From Insolitispirillum peregrinum (GTDB lineage: Bacteria > Pseudomonadota > Alphaproteobacteria > Rhodospirillales > Rhodospirillaceae): a stretch of DNA of 64,000 nt. This document shows, in pieces, positions 1 through 8,585 of the stretch (position 1 is its first letter; each line of letters begins with the position of its first letter). The translations under genes were made by a program, and so were the position numbers. A model generated the notes under the pieces. The model worked only from the letters and a program-made list of their open reading frames with translations, was not told the origin of the DNA and ran no database searches. The stretch is from assembly GCF_042665255.1 (NCBI RefSeq), contig NZ_JBHTCD010000026.1; one strand, 5' to 3'.

Positions 1-772
1 CATAGGTGAAGGTGCCGGAGGTCCGCACCTCCTCGGCAGCGCGCATCAATGCCCCCAAGGCGGCGCGGGCCATCGAGCCGCCGACGCTGATACGGCGCAC
101 CCCGGCCTGTTCCAGCTCGGCCACCGAATAGACCGGCCCTTGCAAGCCCATCACCACGTTCACCGGCTTGCTGACCGACTGGCAGACCAGCCTGATGGCC
201 TCGATGTCCGGCAGGCCCGGCGCATAGAGAACGTCGGCACCGGCCTCGGCGAAGGCTTGCAGGCGCTTGATGGTGTCGTCCAGATCGGTGCGGCCACAAA
301 GATGGTTCTCGGCCCGTGCGGTCAGCACAAAGGGCAGCCCACGGGCGGCCTCGGCGGCGGCGCGGACGCGGTCAACGGCGTGGGCAAACTCGTAAATCGG
401 GCTATCGGACTCGCCAGTTGCGTCCTCGATCGAGCCGCCCACCAGCCCGACCGCCGCCGCCATGCGGATGGTTTCGTCGCAGAGATCGGCGCTGGCCCCG
501 AAGCCGTTGCCAAGGTCCGCCGACACCGGCAACGGGGTGGCGTTGACGATGGTGGCGGCATTGGCCAGCACCCCCTCCCGGCTCAGCGCCGTCAGCGAGT
601 CGCAGCGGCCAGTGGAAAAGGCATAGCCTGCGCTGGTGGTGGCCAGCGCGTCAAAGCCGAGGCTGCTCAGCAGCCGGGCCGATCCGGCATCCCACGGGTT
701 GGGAATGACAAAGGCGCGTGCCTGCTGATGCAAGGCCTTGAAACGCTCGAATTTCTGCTGTTGGTCCGGCAT
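1..772 (-). CDS. Isocitrate lyase/PEP mutase family protein (3' end outside window)
   Basis: Reading leftwards from the ATG at 772, the frame stays open to the window edge, giving about 257 residues without a stop. The N-terminal segment (roughly residues 20-45: NPWDAGSARLL, then ATTSAGYAFSTG) is the typical opening of the COG2513 family, TIM-barrel enzymes related to isocitrate lyase, methylisocitrate lyase and phosphoenolpyruvate mutase that cleave or form C-C or C-P bonds next to a carboxylate. A later ENHLCGRTDLDDTI stretch and VNVVMG also fit. The substrate cannot be named. It lies 24 bp downstream of the GNAT gene on the same strand and may be co-transcribed with it. The C-terminus is not in the window. 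Confidence 0.85.
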   Translation of the reverse strand, partial: MPDQQQKFERFKALHQQARAFVIPNPWDAGSARLLSSLGFDALATTSAGYAFSTGRCDSLTALSREGVLANAATIVNATPLPVSADLGNGFGASADLCDETIRMAAAVGLVGGSIEDATGESDSPIYEFAHAVDRVRAAAEAARGLPFVLTARAENHLCGRTDLDDTIKRLQAFAEAGADVLYAPGLPDIEAIRLVCQSVSKPVNVVMGLQGPVYSVAELEQAGVRRISVGGSMARAALGALMRAAEEVRTSGTFTY

Positions 773-796
773 GGGGCGGCCTCCTTGGCGGGTCGG

Positions 797-1462
797 TTAC
801 TGGTCGAACTGCAACCGGCTGATCTGCTGGCCGCTGGCATCAAAGTTCCCGGCCTGCAACCAGCGCTGATAGCCCGCGCGCAGGCGTGGCCACTCGCTGT
901 CGAGGATGGAGAACCACGCGGTATCGCGGTTGCGGCCCTTGACGACCATGTGCTGACGGAACAGGCCCTCGAAGCTGAAGCCAAACCGCTCCGCCGCCCG
1001 TTTGGAGGGCAGGTTGGCGTTCTCGCACTTCCACTCGAAACGGCGATACCCAAGGCTGAAGGCATAGTCAGCGAACAGGAACAGCGCCTCGGTCGCAACC
1101 CGTGTGCGGCTGATCGCCGGTCCCCACATAATGTTGCCGATTTCGATCACGCCATGGGCGGTATCGATGCGCATCAACGCCTGTCGGCCCTCGGCCCGGC
1201 CGGTCGCCCTGTCGATGACGGCAAAGAACAGCGGGTCCAGGCTGGCGGCGGCCTTGTCAGCCCACGCCCGCAGGTCGCTGATATCGGCAGGCGGCTGGTC
1301 GAACAGATACCGAAACCGCTCCTCGACGCCGGGCGCGGTCGCCGCCTCGAACAACGCCTGTCCATGCTGGTCCGCATTCAACGGCTCCAACCGTGCATAA
1401 GCCCCCTCCAGAGTTTTCCGCTCTGGCTGGGGAACGTTCTTCCACCTACTCAGATCCACCAC
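797..1462 (-). CDS. GNAT family N-acetyltransferase (RimJ/RimL-like)
   Basis: A 221-residue protein of the acetyl-CoA-dependent GNAT fold, close to the RimJ/RimL type that acetylates protein N-termini or small amines. The core LGYRRFEWKCENANLPSKRA matches the conserved beta4-alpha region (Y/F-R-x-E-W-K-x-x-x-x-N-x-x-S) and is followed by AAERFGFSFEGLFRQH. Upstream in-frame codons exist to 1714, but the family N-terminus (VDLSRWKN...LEGAYARLEPL) and a GGGAGG box argue for a GTG start at 1462 or 1459; 1462 is used. The gene is divergent from the small hydrolase at 1611 and runs towards the PEP-mutase-family gene. Substrate unknown. Confidence 0.85.
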   Translation of the reverse strand: MVDLSRWKNVPQPERKTLEGAYARLEPLNADQHGQALFEAATAPGVEERFRYLFDQPPADISDLRAWADKAAASLDPLFFAVIDRATGRAEGRQALMRIDTAHGVIEIGNIMWGPAISRTRVATEALFLFADYAFSLGYRRFEWKCENANLPSKRAAERFGFSFEGLFRQHMVVKGRNRDTAWFSILDSEWPRLRAGYQRWLQAGNFDASGQQISRLQFDQ

Positions 1463-1610
1463 CACACCCTCCCGACTGTGACGACCCGCGCCGTCGTTGA
1501 TCCCAGGCAACAGGGGCAAGAGTGTGACCCAGTTTTCGCAAAAGCGATACAGCGCACCAAAGACGACGGCTATCCTCACCGCCTCGAAGGAAACAGACGA
1601 TGGTTTCGCA

Positions 1611-2159
1611 ATGAGCCGTTCAGACCTGCCGCAGCTTTTGATCGTCGGAGACATCCATGGCTTCCCCCAGTCGGGCGATGCGCTGCTGGCTGACACGCCG
1701 ATCAAGGCCCACATCCTGACTCTGGCGGAGCTGAGTGATCGCCCTGATTTGCGCGGGGAGGCCCTGCATGGTCACCTCGTCCATCATGGCGGTCTGCAAC
1801 GGGCGGCACAGACCCTCGGCAAAAGGGATGGCCGTCCATATGTCGGCCTGGGGTTCAGTGCCGGGGGAACGGCGCTGTGGCGGGCGGTCAGCGCCGGGCT
1901 GGCTCTGCGGGCGTTGATTTGCGTCTCCTCAACCCGGCTGCGACTGGAAACAGCCCCGCTGACCATTCCCACCATGACCCTGTGGGGAGACTGTGATCCC
2001 AACAGGCCAACCGAAGCCTGGAATGGCTCGGTTCCGACTCACAGCAAGACCTACGCGGGCGCGGCGCACGATTTTTATCGCACGGCCCTTGCGGAACCGG
2101 CGTCACCTTTGGCACGCGATATCCATGCCTTTCTTGATGGCTGTTGCCGTCGTGGTTAG
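1611..2159 (+). CDS. Small alpha/beta-hydrolase-like protein
   Basis: A 182-residue protein with the look of a minimal alpha/beta hydrolase: the nucleophile elbow GLGFSAGG places the candidate serine at residue 83, LWGDCDP at about 123-130 gives the candidate aspartate, and GAAHDFY gives a candidate histidine at 153. The fold is short for the family (usually 220-300 residues), resembling dienelactone-hydrolase-like or thioesterase-like members. The ATG at 1611 follows a GAAGGAAAC box. A tiny reading frame of four codons starts at 1599 and overlaps this start. Divergent from the GNAT gene. Substrate not deducible. Confidence 0.6.
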   Translation: MSRSDLPQLLIVGDIHGFPQSGDALLADTPIKAHILTLAELSDRPDLRGEALHGHLVHHGGLQRAAQTLGKRDGRPYVGLGFSAGGTALWRAVSAGLALRALICVSSTRLRLETAPLTIPTMTLWGDCDPNRPTEAWNGSVPTHSKTYAGAAHDFYRTALAEPASPLARDIHAFLDGCCRRG

Positions 2160-2253
2160 CCTGACACATCTTTATCTCCCCTTTCACACCCTCTCCCCGG
2201 ACCGCGTTACTTTGATATTGCAAGAAAAAACAGGGGGCCGGGTGCATCGCCCT

Positions 2254-2304
2254 CCGGGCAGGTGCGGACGGCAGTCCGCCATTCCCTACCAACTGTCGTG
2301 TACT
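2254..2304. repeat. Dispersed repeat, family D copy 1
   Basis: This stretch is, on the opposite strand, almost identical over about 50 bp to 48321-48371 (shared core GGCGGACTGCCGTCCGCACC). Both copies sit between convergent or 3'-facing genes. It contains the internal palindrome GCGGACGGCAGTCCGC. Confidence 0.7.
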
Positions 2305-2331
2305 ATGGATTCACAGTTAAGGCTCACAGCT

Positions 2332-3516
2332 CTAAATCAACTCCAACGCCAGAGCGATACCCTGACCGCCCCCAATGCAAAGGGTGACAATCCCTCGGGC
2401 AACGCCATCACGGGCCATCGAATGCAAAAGCCTGGTGGTGAGGATTGCGCCCGTTGCACCGATGGCATGGCCGTGGGCGATCGCACCACCTTCGACATTG
2501 ATAATGTCCTCCGGCAGCCCCAGTTGCTGGCCGACAGCAATCGGTACGGCAGCAAAGGCTTCGTTGATCTCGATACGCTCGATATCGCCAAGAGACCAGC
2601 CAGCCTTTTCCAGAGCCTTGCGAACCGCCGGTACCGGCCCAAGTCCAAACAGGCCCGGTTCGACCGCTGCCACACCATAACCCGCAAGACGGGCAAGGGG
2701 CTTTATGCCCCTGGACTCGGCAAACCCGCGCTCGGCAACAACCATCGCGGCAGCAGCACTGTTCAAGCCCGGCGCATTCCCGGCCGTGATCGTACCATCA
2801 GGGCGGAATGCAGGCTTCAACCGGGCAAGCGTTTCAACGGTCGTCCCGGGACGGGGAGCCTCATCGACTGCAAAGTATTCCAGCCCTTTCCGCCCCTTGA
2901 TCTCAACTGCAACAATCTCGTTCTCAAAAAGTCCGGCATCACGGGCGGCAGAAAAGCGCTGCTGCGAGCGTGCGGCAAAGGCATCCTGCTGCTCACGGGT
3001 CATATACTGGCGGCTCACAAGATCTTCGGTATGCCAGCCAGAGTGTTCCCCTGAAAACGCATCGTTCAAGCCGTCGGTCAACATGCTGTCGAGAATTTCG
3101 GCCGGCCCCATCCGGTACCCCCAGCGCCCTCCGCCCAAAAGGTAGGGAGCGCGATCCATGTTCTCCATGCCGCCAGCAATGGCTGCGCTGCTGTCACCCG
3201 CCAGAATTTCAAGGGCCGCGCTCAGGATCGCCTGAGCACCCGATCCACAGACACGATTGACGGTCAACGCCGGAACAGAGACCGGCAGACCGGCACCAAT
3301 AGCGGCCTGCCGCGCTGGATTCATGCGATTGCCAGCCTGGATGACGTTGCCCATGACAACAGTCCCAACGTCCTCGCCAGACAAGCCGGAACGGCGCAGC
3401 GTTTCACGGATGGTGATCGCCCCGAATTCAGTGGCCGGAATACTTTTAAGGGCACCGTTATAAGAGCCAATCGCTGTACGGACAGGCTGGGCAAGGATGA
3501 TCTCGCGTGTGGTCAT
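2332..3516 (-). CDS. Acetyl-CoA C-acyltransferase (thiolase)
   Basis: A 394-residue thiolase, normal length for the family, which condenses two acyl-CoAs or cleaves a 3-ketoacyl-CoA. The acyl-accepting cysteine is C90 in NRVCGSGAQA; the C-terminal half carries NEAFAAVP, the GGAIAHGHAIGATGA histidine motif and CIGGGQG with the second catalytic cysteine. In-frame codons extend upstream to 3618, but they run through an operator-like palindrome and translate to MMMVIIIM-type low-complexity sequence, so the ATG at 3516 (MTTREIILAQPVRTAIG, the family N-terminus) is chosen. Divergent from a TetR regulator that probably controls it. Whether it is biosynthetic or degradative cannot be told; no beta-oxidation partners are adjacent. 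Confidence 0.95.
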   Translation of the reverse strand: MTTREIILAQPVRTAIGSYNGALKSIPATEFGAITIRETLRRSGLSGEDVGTVVMGNVIQAGNRMNPARQAAIGAGLPVSVPALTVNRVCGSGAQAILSAALEILAGDSSAAIAGGMENMDRAPYLLGGGRWGYRMGPAEILDSMLTDGLNDAFSGEHSGWHTEDLVSRQYMTREQQDAFAARSQQRFSAARDAGLFENEIVAVEIKGRKGLEYFAVDEAPRPGTTVETLARLKPAFRPDGTITAGNAPGLNSAAAAMVVAERGFAESRGIKPLARLAGYGVAAVEPGLFGLGPVPAVRKALEKAGWSLGDIERIEINEAFAAVPIAVGQQLGLPEDIINVEGGAIAHGHAIGATGAILTTRLLHSMARDGVARGIVTLCIGGGQGIALALELI

Positions 3517-3597
3517 GGAGCGGTTCCTTCTATCCGCAGGAGGGCTCTTCCAAAGCCGTTCAGACGACGGACGTCTGCGCATTCTGACTGCGACCAT

Positions 3598-3619
3598 TAT
3601 AATGATGACCATCATCATA
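3598..3619. promoter_or_regulatory. Putative TetR operator
   Basis: Inverted repeat TAT-n-ATGATG-ac-CATCAT-n-ATA, 9 paired bases per side around an AC centre, in the thiolase/TetR divergent intergenic region. Size and symmetry are typical of TetR-family operators; it would cover both promoters (inference). Confidence 0.6.
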
Positions 3620-3649
3620 TATTTGTAGCCACTTCAGAAAGGCTGTTCA

Positions 3650-4252
3650 GTGCGGATCACCAAGGAACAGAAACAGGAGAATCACGACCGTATCGTCGCC
3701 ATCGCCTCGGAGATGTTCCGCGAGCATGGCTATGATGGTGTTGGCATTGCCGAACTGATGGAGCGTGCAGGCCTCACGCACGGAGGCTTTTACAATCATT
3801 TCCGCTCAAAAGAAGACTTGATCGCGCAGGCCACACAACTCAGCTTCGACGAAGCCAGCCAACGATATGCGGATATCGACGCCCGGGCCGTTATTGATTT
3901 TTATATTTCGCGCGCACACAGGGATCAGCCCGCAATCGGATGTCCGGTCACAACACTGGGCTGCGAGGCCGCACGGCAGACGGACGCAACCAGGGCGATA
4001 TTCGGGAATGGTATCGAGGTCCTGCTCGCCAACCTTGTGCAGGATATGGCCCGCAATGGCATTGCCGGTCCCGGCGCTCGCTCTCAGGCTATCACAATCC
4101 TCGCCCGGGCCGCCGGTGCCGTGATCCTGTCACGGGCTTGCCCGGATGAGTCGGCCCTTGCAGACGAGATTCTCGAAGCCTGCCGCCTCGATTGTCATGA
4201 CAGCATTATCAGCCGTTCGCAGGAGAGTACATCCCGCGAGCCTTCCCCCTGA
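3650..4252 (+). CDS. TetR/AcrR family transcriptional regulator
   Basis: A 200-residue TetR-type repressor. Residues 1-60 form the N-terminal HTH domain: GIAELMERAGLTHGGFYNHF (33-51) is the canonical recognition segment with the F-Y-x-H-F motif. The rest is a helical ligand-binding domain with a CPVTTLGCEAARQ segment common in the AcrR/YxaF subgroup. Start is GTG at 3650, preceded by CAGAAAGG. It is divergent from the thiolase gene, with a palindrome at 3598-3619 in between, so it most likely regulates itself and the thiolase. Ligand unknown. Confidence 0.92.
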   Translation: MRITKEQKQENHDRIVAIASEMFREHGYDGVGIAELMERAGLTHGGFYNHFRSKEDLIAQATQLSFDEASQRYADIDARAVIDFYISRAHRDQPAIGCPVTTLGCEAARQTDATRAIFGNGIEVLLANLVQDMARNGIAGPGARSQAITILARAAGAVILSRACPDESALADEILEACRLDCHDSIISRSQESTSREPSP

Positions 4253-4319
4253 CAACAGGCCTGAGGAAAGGGGGAGAGGCAAGAGGCATCACCCTCCAGA
4301 CCCCTCCCCCTCACAACAA

Positions 4320-4745
4320 TCAAACGATGGTGAACCGCACGTCGATGTTGCCACGGGTGGCGTTGGAATACGGGCAGACGATGTGCGCCCGTTCGACCAG
4401 CGTTTCCGCCGATGCGCGGTCGAGGCCCGGCAGGCTGACGGTCAGATCAACTTCGATGCCAAAGCCGTTGGGGATCGGGCCGATGCCGACCGCGCCGGTC
4501 ACGCTGACATCGGCGGGCAGGGCCAGCTTGTCGCGGTTGGCAACGAACTTCATCGCCCCGAGGAAACAGGCGCTGTAGCCGACCGCGAACAACTGCTCGG
4601 GGTTGGTGCCGTCGCCGCCTGCGCCGCCCAGCGCTTTGGGGGTGGTCAGCTTGACATCCAGCTGGCCGTCGTCGCTGGTACCCCGGCCATCGCGGCCTCC
4701 GGTGGCGGTGGCAGTGGCGCGGTAGAGGACTTTATCGAGGGACAT
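4320..4745 (-). CDS. ohr: Organic hydroperoxide resistance protein Ohr
   Basis: A 141-residue OsmC/Ohr-family peroxidase that reduces organic hydroperoxides in the cytoplasm using lipoylated partners. The two catalytic cysteines are present at C60 (GYSACFLGAM) and C124 (ERAHIVCPYSNATRGNI), exactly the Ohr pattern, together with the TNPEQLFA motif. The ATG at 4745 is chosen because MSLDKVLYRA is the Ohr N-terminus. It lies directly downstream of ohrR on the same strand, with its own operator in the gap, so it should be transcribed from its own OhrR-controlled promoter as well as by read-through. Confidence 0.96.
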   Translation of the reverse strand: MSLDKVLYRATATATGGRDGRGTSDDGQLDVKLTTPKALGGAGGDGTNPEQLFAVGYSACFLGAMKFVANRDKLALPADVSVTGAVGIGPIPNGFGIEVDLTVSLPGLDRASAETLVERAHIVCPYSNATRGNIDVRFTIV

Positions 4746-4774
4746 GATGGCTTCCTTTCTCATCGCACATATTA

Positions 4775-4790
4775 ATATCGCGTGCGATAT
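4775..4790. promoter_or_regulatory. OhrR operator upstream of ohr
   Basis: ATATCGC-GT-GCGATAT, a 7-bp perfect inverted repeat 30 bp upstream of the ohr start. The same 14-base core TATCGCGTGCGATA recurs upstream of ohrR at 5288-5301, which strongly indicates the OhrR site. Confidence 0.8.
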
Positions 4791-4810
4791 ATTGGGTTAA
4801 AGCAAAAAAC

Positions 4811-5275
4811 TCAGCGGATCAGGTTGGTGCGTAACCGTATCAACTGTTCCCGCAAATCAACCAGATCATCCTCCGAACACTTCATCGCCTCGGCAACGCA
4901 GTCCGGAATGATGGCAGCCCGGGTCTTCAGGGCGGCCCCTTCGGCGGTCAGGGTGACAATCACCTGACGTTCGTCCTCGGGAAGCCGCTGGCGGTTCACC
5001 AGCCCCCGCGCCTCCAGCCGTTTCAGCAAGGGGGTAAGGGTGGTGGTTTCAAGGTACAACTGCTCACAGATTTCCGAGACGTTCAGGCCGTCGCGTTCCC
5101 ACAGCACCAGCATCACCAGATACTGTGGATAAGTCAGGTCGAGGTCGCGCAACACCGTCCGATAAACCTTGTTGACCCCCAGCATGGTGGAATAGAGGGC
5201 AAAGCACAACTGGGTCCGCAAGCGGAGCTTGTGGTCAGGGTCGGCAGGGTCAGAGGATGGTGCTGTTGTTGTCAT
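4811..5275 (-). CDS. ohrR: MarR-family organic peroxide sensor OhrR
   Basis: A 154-residue MarR-type winged-helix repressor. LRTQLCFALYST carries the peroxide-sensing cysteine (C24, equivalent to C22 in Xanthomonas OhrR) and further cysteines lie at 70, 126 and 133; C126 or C133 could be the resolving partner as in 2-Cys OhrR proteins. The wing and recognition helix are around ETTTLTPLLKRLEARGLV and DERQV. Oxidation of C24 would release the operators at 4775 and 5288, inducing ohr and ohrR. Identification rests on sequence plus the ohr neighbour and the paired operators. Confidence 0.95.
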   Translation of the reverse strand: MTTTAPSSDPADPDHKLRLRTQLCFALYSTMLGVNKVYRTVLRDLDLTYPQYLVMLVLWERDGLNVSEICEQLYLETTTLTPLLKRLEARGLVNRQRLPEDERQVIVTLTAEGAALKTRAAIIPDCVAEAMKCSEDDLVDLREQLIRLRTNLIR

Positions 5276-5287
5276 GGGGTGACTTTA

Positions 5288-5301
5288 TATCGCGTGCGAT
5301 A
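5288..5301. promoter_or_regulatory. OhrR operator upstream of ohrR
   Basis: TATCGCGTGCGATA, identical to the core of the ohr operator at 4775-4790, lying 12 bp upstream of the ohrR start; supports autoregulation. Confidence 0.8.
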
Positions 5302-5341
5302 GAATCGTCAAGACATAAAATGTACCCCCGTGCCCCCGCTT

Positions 5342-8300
5342 CTATTCCCCCGCCGGAGCCTGTTCGGTTTCCCGCAAGCGGTGAACAGGGAACCAGACGC
5401 GGACCTCGGTGCCCTCGCCCAGCCTGCTGGACAGGTTCAACTGACCGTCATGCAATTCGACCAGAGCCTTGGTCAGCGGCAGCCCGAGACCGGTTCCTTC
5501 ATGGCGACGGGCCAGACCGCTGTCAATCTGGCGGAAGGGGATCAGGGCCAACGGGATGTCTTCAGGTTTCATGCCAATGCCGCTATCGCTGACCCGCAGC
5601 ATCAGGCCGCCATCGGGGGTACGCTCGACGCTGACGCAGACCGTCCCGCCGCTGGGGGTAAACTTGACCGCATTGCTCAACAGGTTGAGCAGGATTTGCT
5701 TGATGCGGCGGCTATCCCCGCGCAGGAGCGGTAAATGCGGTGGCAGATCGGTCTTCAGGGTGATGCCGCCGCGCAAGGCACGCTCGCGCACCAGCCGGAT
5801 CGAGGCCGCCACCACCACCGACACCGTCATTGTCTCGTCCAGCAGCTCCATCGAGCCGGATTCGATTTTCGACACATCCAGAATATCATTGATGATGTCC
5901 AGCAGGTGCCGCCCGCTGTCGTGGATGTTACCGACATAGTCGCGGTATTTTTCATTGCCCAGCGGGCCAAAAACCCCGGTTCCCATCACTTCGGAAAAGC
6001 CGATGATGGCATTCAGCGGGGTGCGCAGCTCGTGACTCATGTTGGCGAGGAATTCCGACTTGGTGCGGTTGGCAGACTCGGCGCTGGTCAAGGCTGCCCG
6101 CAACTCGGTTTCCGCCACCGCATGGGTCAGTTCCCCGCTGACCCATTGGCCCACCATCCGCAACAGCTCCAGATCCTGTTCGTCGAACGGCTGCGGGCGG
6201 GCGGTCTTTGACAGGAACGCCAGCACCCCGTAAACCTCATCCCGCACCACCAGACGCAGCCCCAGATAGGCCATCGCCCCCGATACCGGGCAACAGGGCT
6301 GCCGCAGGTCGTCATAGCCCGGAATCGCCCAGCCCTGATGGACCGCCTGCGGGCCTTCATTGAGCAGAACGACCTCGTGGATGGTTTCCATGATAGGCAG
6401 CTTCTGGTCCCGTGTCACCGTGTCCGGCGGTCCCAGCACTTCTTCCAGCAACAGCGTATCGCCGTCAGCCTGATGGCGTCCAAGGAAGGCAATCGGCAGG
6501 TCGCAGCGGCGGCTGACAAAGCGCACCACAGCGGAAAACCGCTCGGCAAAGGACCGGCTGGAATCGCCGGTCAGGCGCAAAATGGTCCGCCAGTCGTTCT
6601 CGCGGTCGCGCAACAGCTCCTGTGCCCGTTTGTGCGCGGTCACATCGGTATAAATGCCAACGGTCATCTCCGTCACGGTGCGCCGTTCGACCACCCGCAC
6701 CCACATGCCGTTTTCGTACTGGATTTCCTGGGCGTCTTCGACCGCCCGATGGGACAGCAGACGGGCGGCAATCTGACTTTCCGACATCATCGTCGTGCTG
6801 TGCGCCGCCGCCGTGCGGATCATCAGCTCGAACGGCGTGCCCTGTTGGCACAGCGGCTCCAGGAACGGATACAGCGTCACAAAAGCCCGGTTCCACGACA
6901 CCAGCCGGTCCTGGGAATCCCACAGCAGGAACCCGATCGGCAGGGCCTCGACCGCCTGTTGCACACGGGTCATCGGCGCATTCCGGGCACCGTCGCGCTG
7001 CCATGGCTCCGGCATGATGACGCCAACGCCGCGATAGCCGCGAAACATGCCATGGGCATCAAAAACCGGCACGCCAGACACCGAAACGTGTAACTCCTGC
7101 CCCGACCCGAGCAGGAAGGGATAGGCGAAATCCCGGAACGGCTTGCGCTCGTTCAACACCCGGCGATGCTCGGCCAGCAGGTCGGGTGGAAAGTCGGGCG
7201 GCAGAAAATCCAGCCGCTTGCGCCCCAAAAGATCGGGCGGTGACACATACGAACGGGAAACATTGTGTACCGAAAACCAGACGAAACGGTGTTCGCTGTC
7301 GGTTTCCCACCACCAGTCGGAACGGGCTCCGGCCAGATCGAGCAATCGCTGTTCGATGCCGTCGCGGCGGGACTCCAACTCGACCCGTTGCTGTTCGGCC
7401 TGTTCAAGTCGCCGGTTGGTCTGTTCGCGCACCTGCCGTTCTGCCGACTGGTCGAACAGCGCCAGAACCATGCCATCAATCTGTCCCAGATGGCGCACCG
7501 GGGCGACCGTCAGGCGAACCTCGGATTCCTCGTCCGGAGTGAACACCACCGATGTTCGGCCCTGCCGGTCAAGGTTGGCCAGAATCGGCTGCAAGACCCG
7601 ATAGGCGTCTTCGGTAAAGACATCGGCCAGCGCCGAAGCCCCCAGCACCACCTCGCCCTTTTCCCGGAAGACGGCCATCACGGCCGTCGAATGGCGCGGC
7701 CCATAGGCCCGCAAAACACGGTGTTGCAGATTACACAGCAGAATCAGCCCGGGCAGGATCACCGACATGTCAACCAGTCGCTGTTCGGCATCATCGACCT
7801 GCGCCCGCCAGCTATCCGACGAAACGCCATCCGGCACCTGCCTCCGCCCGGTTCCCAGAACCCTGCGCAGATAGCGTTCAACCCAAAGGTACAGGCCCCC
7901 AATCGTCAGCAACAGGGCTGCAATCAGGGCCACTTCGCGCCAATAGGCTTCGGCCAGGGGACCAGTGATATCGAGATAGATTTCCAGAATGGCAAAGGGC
8001 GGTTTGTTGGCCTCAAAGCTCAACGGCGCATAGACTTCGATCACCACGCCACGCTGGTGCAACTCGCCACCCTCATCGCGAAACCAGCGATTCCGCTCGA
8101 TCCCGAAGCTGATTTCACCCTGACGCGTTTTTTCAAACCGCGGATGCCCGCCGCTGAACTGCCCGATCAGCGAAGGATCATTGGAATAAAGAATCGTGCT
8201 GTCAGGCAGCAGGACGTTGGCCTGCACGACGTTCTGGACCCGTGGATACTGGCGGACGAGCTGGATAAAGGTGGTCGACAGCGTTGCCTGCTGCTCCCGG

Positions 8301-8584
8301 TCAAGGGGCTTGCCATCCTGACGAAAGCCCGAACGCTGCAACGCCTGCAGGATTGGCTGGGCGGTCAGGACAGCCACATCGCGCGCGCGCCGTTCAACCG
8401 TCAGGTCAACGGCCATCTGGTGCAGGATGTGGGTGATCAACGACAGCAAAATACCGGCAAGAAGGAACGCCGATCCCAACCGCCAGGATCTGACCGCCGA
8501 CCCGGCTGTTGCACGGGACAGCAGACCACCCGGAGCCGGATCATGACCCGGCGGATTGTTGCTCTCGCTGCCGTTTCCTTGCAC
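5342..8584 (-). CDS. Large membrane sensor histidine kinase (PAS-PAS-GAF-HisKA-HATPase)
   Basis: A 1080-residue sensor kinase. A membrane helix at about 37-57 and a second near 212-232 bracket a roughly 150-residue periplasmic sensor region; a PAS domain follows near 420-530 (WWWETD...YRGVGV), a second PAS near 540-660 (LPIGFLLWD...GIYTDVTAHK), a GAF domain near 680-820, then HisKA with the phospho-accepting H851 in MSHELRTPLN and a HATPase_c domain with N, GIGM and GTGLGLPL boxes. There is no receiver domain, so a separate response regulator must exist. The GTG start at 8584 comes one base after the ctaA stop and has GAAGG before it; earlier in-frame codons would lie inside ctaA. Signal unknown; location in the membrane near heme A synthesis suggests a respiratory or redox cue (inference). 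Confidence 0.9.
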   Translation of the reverse strand: MQGNGSESNNPPGHDPAPGGLLSRATAGSAVRSWRLGSAFLLAGILLSLITHILHQMAVDLTVERRARDVAVLTAQPILQALQRSGFRQDGKPLDREQQATLSTTFIQLVRQYPRVQNVVQANVLLPDSTILYSNDPSLIGQFSGGHPRFEKTRQGEISFGIERNRWFRDEGGELHQRGVVIEVYAPLSFEANKPPFAILEIYLDITGPLAEAYWREVALIAALLLTIGGLYLWVERYLRRVLGTGRRQVPDGVSSDSWRAQVDDAEQRLVDMSVILPGLILLCNLQHRVLRAYGPRHSTAVMAVFREKGEVVLGASALADVFTEDAYRVLQPILANLDRQGRTSVVFTPDEESEVRLTVAPVRHLGQIDGMVLALFDQSAERQVREQTNRRLEQAEQQRVELESRRDGIEQRLLDLAGARSDWWWETDSEHRFVWFSVHNVSRSYVSPPDLLGRKRLDFLPPDFPPDLLAEHRRVLNERKPFRDFAYPFLLGSGQELHVSVSGVPVFDAHGMFRGYRGVGVIMPEPWQRDGARNAPMTRVQQAVEALPIGFLLWDSQDRLVSWNRAFVTLYPFLEPLCQQGTPFELMIRTAAAHSTTMMSESQIAARLLSHRAVEDAQEIQYENGMWVRVVERRTVTEMTVGIYTDVTAHKRAQELLRDRENDWRTILRLTGDSSRSFAERFSAVVRFVSRRCDLPIAFLGRHQADGDTLLLEEVLGPPDTVTRDQKLPIMETIHEVVLLNEGPQAVHQGWAIPGYDDLRQPCCPVSGAMAYLGLRLVVRDEVYGVLAFLSKTARPQPFDEQDLELLRMVGQWVSGELTHAVAETELRAALTSAESANRTKSEFLANMSHELRTPLNAIIGFSEVMGTGVFGPLGNEKYRDYVGNIHDSGRHLLDIINDILDVSKIESGSMELLDETMTVSVVVAASIRLVRERALRGGITLKTDLPPHLPLLRGDSRRIKQILLNLLSNAVKFTPSGGTVCVSVERTPDGGLMLRVSDSGIGMKPEDIPLALIPFRQIDSGLARRHEGTGLGLPLTKALVELHDGQLNLSSRLGEGTEVRVWFPVHRLRETEQAPAGE

Positions 8585-8585
8585 G

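Noticed and set aside
140..1693. A 517-codon plus-strand frame over the PEP-mutase and GNAT genes
   Set aside because: Overlaps two convincing minus-strand genes; its translation is Gly/Ala/Arg-rich and unlike any family.
3517..3618. N-terminal extension of the thiolase
   Set aside because: The in-frame upstream codons cross an operator-like palindrome and encode low-complexity residues; the family starts at 3516.
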